Under the pieces are notes generated by a model. That model did not search any database and had not been told where the DNA came from. It saw only the letters and a program-made list of their open reading frames with translations. A DNA stretch of 64,000 nucleotides, from positions 2,900,079 to 2,964,078 of the forward strand of contig NZ_LWLP01000001.1 of assembly GCF_001641125.1 (NCBI RefSeq), in the 5' to 3' direction. A program made the position numbers and the translations under genes. This DNA is from Arthrobacter sp. OY3WO11. Its GTDB lineage: Bacteria; Actinomycetota; Actinomycetes; Actinomycetales; Micrococcaceae. Position 1 is the first letter of the stretch. The number at the start of each line of letters is the position of its first letter. This document shows positions 58,055 through 64,000 of the stretch, one piece after another.

Positions 58055-61000
58055 ATGACGCTTCACTGCACCCTGGTCCGAGGCCCGCAGTCGTCGCAGC
58101 CCGGACCGCCCTTGGAACTCACTGTCACGGCCCCTCCCGGCACGTCCGGTGAGCGGATCCACGCTGAGCTTGTAAGGACGTTCGGCACGGGAGCTGTCTT
58201 TGTTGGCGGAGAGGACCTGTGTTCCCTGAGCCTCGGAACGGCGCCCTTGGTCCCGGGCGCCGTGCTGGTGGACGGAGGAAGCCGGTCCGCTGGCCGGAGA
58301 TCCCGGAGTCGGCCCGCCTCCGATAGCGCTGCCCCCATCGCCTTGGCTGTTCACAGCGGCGCCGGAGCCGGCACCCTGATCCCCCTGCAGCGCGGAACGT
58401 ACACCATCGGCAGAAGCAATACGCGCATCGTCATCCCGGACCCTGAGCTTTCCCGGGAACATGCCCGCCTGGTAGTGACCGAAAAGAACATCACGATCGT
58501 CGATCTGGACAGTGCCAATGGCACATACATCGACGGCGAACGGGTCCGCCATGCACTGATCTCCACGGCTTCCTCCATCCGCTGCGGCAGTTCGATGATG
58601 TCCCTGGTCTTTCTGGAAGCCCCGGACAAAGCACTTGCCGACGCCGGCACTTCAGTCCAGGATCCCCTCACCGTTAGAGGCTGTCCGGAGTCCGGCAACC
58701 GCGGGATCCTTTTGCTTACCGCAGTGCTCCCCCTGGCCATCGGCGTCGGACTAGCCGTCCTCACGGGCATGTGGATGTTCCTGGCTTTCGCGGCAGTTTC
58801 GGCAGTATCTGTGCTTATCCCGCTGACCTCCGGGCGCCGCCAGCGGCGCGAATTCACAAAAAGGATCAGCGCCGCGGTCGAGGAGGACCGGAAACGGCGG
58901 AAGCGCGCCGGTCCGTCCCTGGCACTGCTGGTGCTTGCTACGGCCCACGCTCAGGTTCCGCCTTCGGCAGCACGCGGGGCGGGCGGGGTGTGGCTGCGGC
59001 TTGGACAGGCTCCCCAAGCTGCCAACCTGAAGATTGAATCAGGGAACGCTCAACAAGCCATTCCGTCTGTCGGGGAAGTCCCCGTGATGTTGAACCCGGC
59101 GCATAGCCCCACCACCTTGCGGGGACCCCGCACCGTGCTGGAGGGAATGCTGCGATCACTGGTCATGCAGCTGGCCGGGTATCCGGGAGGCTGCAAAACA
59201 CGCATAGTGATCTGCGGGCGTCCAGACAGCCTTCCCCTGCCTGCCCGTTTCCTCCATGGTGTGACCTTCGCCGTGTCCCAGCAGGCGTGCCTGCGCGCGA
59301 TTACCGACGGCTTCACTCGTGACTCTGACCATGGCGTCCTCCTGCTCACGGCCGCCGTGGGCAAGGATGAGGGAAGGCTGCGCGAAACGGCAGCTCAGCA
59401 GAACTGGCAAGTGCTTGAGTTTTCTCCGGCTGACAGCCCGCCCGGTGTCTCCGACGTAAAACTGACCGAACGGCAATCGTGCCTGCAGGAACCGGGCAGG
59501 GAGGTTACGTTCGTCCCGGATCTGGCACCTGATGGCGTGTTCAGCAGCTACTGCAGAAAGCTGGCGGCCTCCCCGGGACGGCTTAACCGCGCGGAGAACT
59601 CAGTTCCCTCCGCCTGCACCCTTGACGAACTGCTGCCGCCTTCCCCCGCCCACACTGCTGCTCGCTGGAACTCGACTGCCGGCGCAGAGGCTCTGGCAGT
59701 CCCCCTGGGGATGCAGGCAACGGGCCCCCTGGTCCTGGACCTTCACACCGATGGTCCGCACCTGCTGGTTGCAGGGACAACGGGCTCAGGCAAATCGGAG
59801 CTGCTCCGCACTCTGGTGCTGGCACTGGCACTCACGCATCCGCCGGACCGTGTCAACTTCCTCTTTGTCGACTTCAAAGGCGGTGCAGGTCTTGGCCCCC
59901 TGGCCGGACTGGTCCACTGCGTCGGCGTCCTGACCGATTTGTCGGTCCATGAGCTCGAACGGACGCTCACCTCGCTCAAGGCTGAAATCAGGCTCCGTGA
60001 GCAGGCCCTCGCTACGGCACAGGTTCCGGACCTTGCCGCCTACCGGCTGACGCCAACCTCCCGGGACAATCCACTTCCCCACCTGGTCATCGTCATCGAC
60101 GAGTTCCGTATGCTCGTGGACGACGCCCCCGAAGCGCTCCGCGAACTGATGCGCATCGCCTCCATCGGCCGCTCCCTTGGCCTGCACCTGGTCATGGCCA
60201 CCCAGCGGCCCCAGGGCGCACTGACCGCCGATATCCGGGCAAACGTCACCTCCAGCATCGCGCTCCGCGTCCAATCCGATCTGGAGTCCCACGACATCCT
60301 CAACACAAAGGCCGCTGCCGGAATAAGCCTGAGCACGCCCGGCCGTGCCTTCATTGCCAGGGGTACGGAGCCGCCCCTGGAGTTTCAATCTGCATCCACC
60401 GGGATACCTGCCCCGGACACGGGCGAGGACGAGGTCAAGGTGCAGCTCACCACTGATTACCTCTCGGCCAGCGACCAAAACAGCCCTGGAGGAACAGATG
60501 CTGCGGCCCGTACCCCGGCACAGGCAGCAGCCCCTCTCGTTGCAATGGTTCGGGATCTTTGGGCCGCACAGGCAGGATCAGCACCCCGGCTTCCAGCCGC
60601 CCCTCCGCTGCCGCTCAAGCCCGCACAGCCCGAATCAGGTCTGGCCGTGGCGCCTTCGGAATACGACGGGATAATAGGGCCGGCTGTTGCTTTGGGCCTG
60701 CTCGATCTACCCCATCAGCAGGACATCAGATCGCTGGTCTGGAACCCATCAAAAGACGGCCATCTTGCTTTGATAGGAAGTCAGGCATCCGGAGCATCCG
60801 AAGCCCTCGAGCTGGCAGTCCACGGCGTTGCAGACAACGCGGACGAAACACACTGCTACTTCCTGGACGCCGCTGCGGTCTTCAATGGGCTGGCAGTGCA
60901 CCTGCGGACCGGAGCCCACACCGGGCTGCATGAGCTGCGGCGCGGCGCCCGCGTCCTCGAACGGCTGAGCCGGGAAATGACCGCCCGGCTGAGCCGGACT

Positions 61001-62209
61001 GACCACGGGGGCGTGCCGCTGCTTCTCGCCATCTCCGGGTGGGGTTCCTGGGTATCGGCTTTTCGGGCCGGCCCGTTGGCCTGGGCCGAGGAACTGGTGC
61101 AGGATCTTGTCCGGGACGGCGCCAGGGCGGGTATAACCGTCATCATTTCCGGGGACCGGGAACTCGTCACCGCCAGGTTCTGCGGGTCCCTGCCCAACCG
61201 CATCTATTTCCCCACCGGTTCCAACGAGGACAGCAGGATAGCGTGGCCAAAGATGCCGTCCACGGCCGCGGTCAAGGGCAGAGGAGTAGCGTTTGGTTCC
61301 ATCGCCTGCGGCACCGCGTCCGTGTGCCAGCTTTACGAGCCCGCTCCTGACATTTCCGGACCCTCCGGCGCCGGTAGGAACGGGACCCAGCAATCCGGGA
61401 AGCGGCCCTTCCGGATTGAGCCGCTGCCCGCCCTGGTAACAGCCGCGGAGGTCACGGCAGCAGCGCGCCGAACGGAGGATCCCCGACCGGAAGCAGACCC
61501 GGGAGAGCCTGGGCTCAGGAATGCAGTGGCCTTGACGCAGGAGGCGGGGACCGGGACAGTCGACGCCAAGGAAGTCGGGACCGGTGTGCCGGTAGGACTA
61601 CCCACGCCCGCTGCGCCTAAGGTTGCCGCACAGCGCCGGGATGCATGTCCTTCCGTGCCACGGGACGTGCTTTTCGGTGTAGGCGGCGACGAGCTGGACC
61701 CCGTCTTTGCGCACGTCCCTTTAGGGGGCACCTTTGCCGTCCTGGGAGGGCCTGGGTCCGGGAAAACGAACTTCCTGCGGGCAGTGCAGGCGCTGAATCC
61801 CGGCGCTGACCGCTGGATTCACCCTGGCAGGGTGAGAGACCCCGGCGAATTCTGGGAAGGAGCCCTTGAGCAGGCGAGGGCAGGAACACTTTCAAGGGCA
61901 GCAGTGCTGTTGGTGGACGACATCGACCTCTTGGCTACCGGACCACTGAGAGGCATCTCTGACTTGCACGCGTTGGGCCATACAGTACTCTTCACGGCCA
62001 ACTACAGTCCTTTGCTGATCCAGCGCGTTCCCCTGGCCATGGACGCGCGCGCCGACGGGAATGGACTCCTGCTGTCCCCGCAATCAACGTCGGAGGGCGA
62101 CCTTTATGGAGTCCGCTTCGAGATAGAACCCAATCCGCCCGCAGGCAGGGCTGTACTGATTGCCCGCGGGAAGTCCTCGGCGGTGCAGGTGGCGTGGGCA
62201 GGTACGTAG
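58055..62209 (+). CDS. FHA-containing FtsK/SpoIIIE ATPase, EccC-like
   Basis: The 1384-residue protein has an N-terminal FHA domain (about 95-175, GRSNTRI, SREHARL, NGTYIDG), two membrane helices at about 207-265 (ILLLTAVLPLAIGVGLAVL and following), a first FtsK/SpoIIIE ATPase with GTTGSGKSELL (Lys 580) and LVIVIDEFRML, a degenerate second ATPase (GSQASGASEALEL), and a third with GPGSGKTNF (Lys 1237) and LLVDDIDLLATG. EccC proteins power type VII secretion with exactly this three-ATPase plan. No WXG100 substrate or EccD/EccB gene is in view, so its substrate is unknown. It is transcribed away from glf. Confidence 0.88.
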   Translation: MTLHCTLVRGPQSSQPGPPLELTVTAPPGTSGERIHAELVRTFGTGAVFVGGEDLCSLSLGTAPLVPGAVLVDGGSRSAGRRSRSRPASDSAAPIALAVHSGAGAGTLIPLQRGTYTIGRSNTRIVIPDPELSREHARLVVTEKNITIVDLDSANGTYIDGERVRHALISTASSIRCGSSMMSLVFLEAPDKALADAGTSVQDPLTVRGCPESGNRGILLLTAVLPLAIGVGLAVLTGMWMFLAFAAVSAVSVLIPLTSGRRQRREFTKRISAAVEEDRKRRKRAGPSLALLVLATAHAQVPPSAARGAGGVWLRLGQAPQAANLKIESGNAQQAIPSVGEVPVMLNPAHSPTTLRGPRTVLEGMLRSLVMQLAGYPGGCKTRIVICGRPDSLPLPARFLHGVTFAVSQQACLRAITDGFTRDSDHGVLLLTAAVGKDEGRLRETAAQQNWQVLEFSPADSPPGVSDVKLTERQSCLQEPGREVTFVPDLAPDGVFSSYCRKLAASPGRLNRAENSVPSACTLDELLPPSPAHTAARWNSTAGAEALAVPLGMQATGPLVLDLHTDGPHLLVAGTTGSGKSELLRTLVLALALTHPPDRVNFLFVDFKGGAGLGPLAGLVHCVGVLTDLSVHELERTLTSLKAEIRLREQALATAQVPDLAAYRLTPTSRDNPLPHLVIVIDEFRMLVDDAPEALRELMRIASIGRSLGLHLVMATQRPQGALTADIRANVTSSIALRVQSDLESHDILNTKAAAGISLSTPGRAFIARGTEPPLEFQSASTGIPAPDTGEDEVKVQLTTDYLSASDQNSPGGTDAAARTPAQAAAPLVAMVRDLWAAQAGSAPRLPAAPPLPLKPAQPESGLAVAPSEYDGIIGPAVALGLLDLPHQQDIRSLVWNPSKDGHLALIGSQASGASEALELAVHGVADNADETHCYFLDAAAVFNGLAVHLRTGAHTGLHELRRGARVLERLSREMTARLSRTDHGGVPLLLAISGWGSWVSAFRAGPLAWAEELVQDLVRDGARAGITVIISGDRELVTARFCGSLPNRIYFPTGSNEDSRIAWPKMPSTAAVKGRGVAFGSIACGTASVCQLYEPAPDISGPSGAGRNGTQQSGKRPFRIEPLPALVTAAEVTAAARRTEDPRPEADPGEPGLRNAVALTQEAGTGTVDAKEVGTGVPVGLPTPAAPKVAAQRRDACPSVPRDVLFGVGGDELDPVFAHVPLGGTFAVLGGPGSGKTNFLRAVQALNPGADRWIHPGRVRDPGEFWEGALEQARAGTLSRAAVLLVDDIDLLATGPLRGISDLHALGHTVLFTANYSPLLIQRVPLAMDARADGNGLLLSPQSTSEGDLYGVRFEIEPNPPAGRAVLIARGKSSAVQVAWAGT

Positions 62210-62229
62210 TGACCCTAGGGTGCAGCCGG

Positions 62230-62718
62230 TCACAGCGCCGGGGTGGCGCCTCCTGTACGGGAGGCGTAGCTGATCACTTTGTTGTGAAACAGGAGCACGA
62301 TCGCGGTGACCGCAGGAAGCAGCATTGCAAGGCCGGCGAGCACGAGCCCACCGCCAAGGGCGGGGAACCCTATGGTCAAAACGAACAGCTGCGCCACGAG
62401 GGCAGCGGCACGGGTCCAGCGGTAGCCCCGGTAAAGATAGACGGCGACCGCGTACAGCCACGCCGAAAAGGCCAACAGTAACCCCAGGGTGAAAACCGCG
62501 CCCCAAAAGGACAAGACCGGGCTCCCGACGGCCAACTGGTACCCGTACCAGCAAGCAGCGAGCAGAAGAGCCGTGGCTTCCGCAGCAACCACCAGAGTCA
62601 CGACGATCACCGCCGGCGGCCGGAGACCCTGGTCACCCCCATCAGCAGGTTGCGGCCCCTGACCGGGTTCTTCGGAGGAGGACTGGGGGTTCGTGGGGTT
62701 TATCGGGGGTCTTGACAC
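62230..62718 (-). CDS. Small membrane protein of unknown function
   Basis: The 162-residue protein has a polar Pro/Gln-rich N-terminus of about 35 residues and four hydrophobic helices (AVIVVTLVVAAEATALLLAACW; LSFWGAVFTLGLLLAFSAWLYAV; ALVAQLFVLTIG; LVLAGLAMLLPAVTAIVLLFH, separated by loops). No family was recognised. It converges on the EccC-like gene with a 20-base gap. Confidence 0.7.
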   Translation of the reverse strand: MSRPPINPTNPQSSSEEPGQGPQPADGGDQGLRPPAVIVVTLVVAAEATALLLAACWYGYQLAVGSPVLSFWGAVFTLGLLLAFSAWLYAVAVYLYRGYRWTRAAALVAQLFVLTIGFPALGGGLVLAGLAMLLPAVTAIVLLFHNKVISYASRTGGATPAL

Positions 62719-62836
62719 ACTGGCACCATACCGGACATAGTCGGACAGTGGTTGGGGCCATCAGCGCCAGTGTGATGTATCGCTCAGCGTTCCGCGGATA
62801 TCAAGCGTTATTACCTCTTGTTTACACGTCGTTAAC

Positions 62837-62893
62837 ATGACAGGCTTGATTCAGATGACCAAGGGGGCCCTGCCGGGCCCTTTTCCTTTGTAG
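62837..62893 (+). other. Possible leader peptide and attenuator upstream of whiB
   Basis: An ATG opens an 18-codon frame, MTGLIQMTKGALPGPFPL. Within it a palindromic GGGCCC-TGCC-GGGCCC is followed by TTTTCCTTTG, an intrinsic-terminator shape at 62861-62887. No plus-strand gene ends here, so the hairpin cannot serve an upstream gene. It may control whiB transcription in its leader. No ribosome site precedes the ATG, so a leaderless start or no translation at all is equally possible. Confidence 0.35.
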
Positions 62894-62948
62894 CTACTAG
62901 TGAATAATTTCACAAGGGCTCTTCCCAGAAATGGAGCAACTGATCAGC

Positions 62949-63197
62949 ATGGATTGGCGTAACCGCGCAGCGTGCCTCGAAAAGGACCCTGAACTCTTCT
63001 TCCCCGTTGGGAACACCGGGCCCGCCCTTCTGCAGATCGAAGAAGCAAAAAGCGTCTGCCGCCGCTGCCCCGTTGTGGATACTTGCCTGCAGTGGGCTTT
63101 GGAGTCTGGCCAGGACGCAGGCGTCTGGGGCGGCATGAGCGAAGATGAGCGCCGGGCGCTGAAGCGCCGCGCTGCCCGCGCCCGCCGCGCCTCCTAG
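62949..63197 (+). CDS. whiB1: WhiB-family transcriptional regulator, WhiB1-like
   Basis: The 82-residue iron-sulfur protein has the four cysteines (AACLEK, CRRCPVVDTC), the GVWGGMSEDERR turn and a basic RALKRRAARARRAS DNA-binding tail. It binds a nitric-oxide-sensitive 4Fe-4S cluster and, in WhiB1, the primary sigma factor. Synteny with a PdtaS-like kinase gene fits WhiB1. I start at the ATG at 62949, the conserved MDWR position; an ATG at 62931 adds six residues. Neither has a well-spaced ribosome site. Confidence 0.93.
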   Translation: MDWRNRAACLEKDPELFFPVGNTGPALLQIEEAKSVCRRCPVVDTCLQWALESGQDAGVWGGMSEDERRALKRRAARARRAS

Positions 63198-63215
63198 GCA
63201 CACTTCAACCCACAC

Positions 63216-63267
63216 AACAACAGCCCCGGCCGCAACCTCAATGGTTGCCGCCGGGGCTGTTGTTGTT
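63216..63267. terminator. Strong intrinsic terminator after whiB
   Basis: AACAACAGCCCCGGC-x-GCAACC and GGTTGC-x-GCCGGGGCTGTTGTT form a stem of more than 20 pairs with a TCAAT loop. It lies between convergent genes and can stop transcription from both. Confidence 0.9.
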
Positions 63268-63317
63268 CCACATACCACCGTGGTGGCCGGGCTGACCAAC
63301 TGCTCCTGCGCCGGAAC

Positions 63318-64000
63318 CTACTTGCCTGCCAGGCTGATCCGGATCTCCACTGCGGTGCCGCCACCTTCCCGGGGGCGCCACCGGATAGTCCCGCCCAGCT
63401 CGCTTGTCACCAGGGTCCGTACGATCTGAAGCCCAAGTCCCTCAACGTGGGGCGTATCCGGAAGCCCCACGCCGTCGTCGGCAATGGTGACGGTGAGTTC
63501 CTCACCGTCGTCCCCCTCGGACCGGTCGGCGATCAGCCAAACCGTCCCGGCCCTGCCCTCAAGCCCATGCTCCACCGCGTTGGTCACGAGCTCGTTGATG
63601 ACCAGGGCCAGCGGGGTGGCAAGATCACTCGGCAGCTCCCCGAAGGTGCCGGACCGTTCCGTTCTGACCTGCTGCGAGGGGGATGCGACTTCGGCCGACA
63701 GGCGGAACTGGCGCCCGATCAGCTCGTCGAAATCAACGCTCTGGGTGAGGCCCTGGGACAGAGTCTCGTGGACGAGCGCGATGGTAGCCACCCGGCGCAT
63801 GGCCTGCTCCAGCCCCTGCTTTGCTTCGTCGCTGACCATGCGGCGGGACTGCATGCGCAGCAAGGCCGCGACAGTCTGCAGATTGTTCTTGACCCGGTGG
63901 TGGATCTCGCGGATAGTGGCGTCCTTGGTCACCAGCTCCATTTCACGCCGGCGAAGCTCCGACACATCACGGCAAAGGACCAGCGCACCGAACCGTTGCT
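63318..64000 (-). CDS. Sensor histidine kinase, PdtaS-like (partial, cut by window edge)
   Basis: The visible C-terminal part (227 codons) begins inside a PAS-like region (QRFGALVLCRDVSEL), then has the HisKA_2 phosphoacceptor block EIHHRVKNNLQTVAALLRMQSRR, and an HATPase domain with NELVTNAVEHG, DDGVGLPD and GLGLQIVRTL. This is the soluble PdtaS type, which signals to an RNA-binding ANTAR response regulator. Its 5' end lies outside the window, with the frame open at the last base. The gene beside whiB1 matches the mycobacterial order. Confidence 0.92.
   Translation of the reverse strand, partial: QRFGALVLCRDVSELRRREMELVTKDATIREIHHRVKNNLQTVAALLRMQSRRMVSDEAKQGLEQAMRRVATIALVHETLSQGLTQSVDFDELIGRQFRLSAEVASPSQQVRTERSGTFGELPSDLATPLALVINELVTNAVEHGLEGRAGTVWLIADRSEGDDGEELTVTIADDGVGLPDTPHVEGLGLQIVRTLVTSELGGTIRWRPREGGGTAVEIRISLAGK

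Overview
The window comes from a high-GC Gram-positive bacterium, almost certainly a member of the Micrococcaceae (Arthrobacter/Pseudarthrobacter type). Supporting signs are the 1260-residue actinobacterial 2-oxoglutarate decarboxylase/dehydrogenase, a SigR/RsrA pair with a SigR-type promoter, the 24-residue ribosomal protein bL37, a SAM-IV riboswitch, a WhiB1-like gene beside a PdtaS-like histidine kinase, and an actinobacterial tmRNA. No genus can be fixed from the sequence alone.

Layout. 0.1-2.6 kb (-): two overlapping CNNM/CorC-type membrane proteins, with a 25-bp palindromic operator candidate at the left edge. 3.2-9.5 kb (+): kgd, an SGNH-fold protein lacking its catalytic residues, a DUF4097-padR autoregulated pair, and bL37. 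9.5-10.8 kb (-): rsrA and sigR. 10.9-19.7 kb (+): DoxX protein, aroA-rsgA-hisN, a SAM-IV riboswitch with a class V aminotransferase, a methyltransferase, an mntR-like repressor with two crcB genes, and two small hypotheticals. 19.7-25.8 kb (-): a skeletal remnant of a trypsin-like protease, ssrA, smpB, a coiled-coil M23 peptidase, ftsX, ftsE and prfB. 25.9-30.6 kb (-): a Tad-type pilus operon (TadA ATPase, two TadB/C proteins, a short pilin-like protein, three TadE/G-like proteins).

31-58 kb is a cell-envelope region. It holds a secreted protein with three 123-residue repeats, a secreted GH25 muramidase with four C-terminal repeats, a flippase, five family 2 glycosyltransferases, the dTDP-rhamnose genes (rmlA, rmlB and a fused rmlC-rmlD), several large polytopic membrane proteins, and a four-gene galactan-type operon (glf, glfT2-like, ABC permease, ABC ATPase). 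Between 49.9 and 53 kb sit a frameshifted gene fragment of unknown function and a decayed IS481-family transposase, so that stretch looks like an old insertion or rearrangement site. Together the genes could make nucleotide sugars (dTDP-rhamnose, UDP-galactofuranose), assemble a rhamnose- and galactofuranose-containing glycan, and export it by flippase and ABC routes.

58-64 kb: an orphan EccC-like FHA-FtsK ATPase with no WXG100 partner in view, a small membrane protein, whiB1 behind an unexplained leader hairpin, and a histidine kinase cut by the right edge. The most notable observations are the two pseudogene 'skeletons' (protease and IS481), the catalytically dead SGNH protein, the candidate attenuator upstream of whiB, the RmlC-RmlD fusion, and the galactan-type export operon in an organism not expected to make mycobacterial arabinogalactan.
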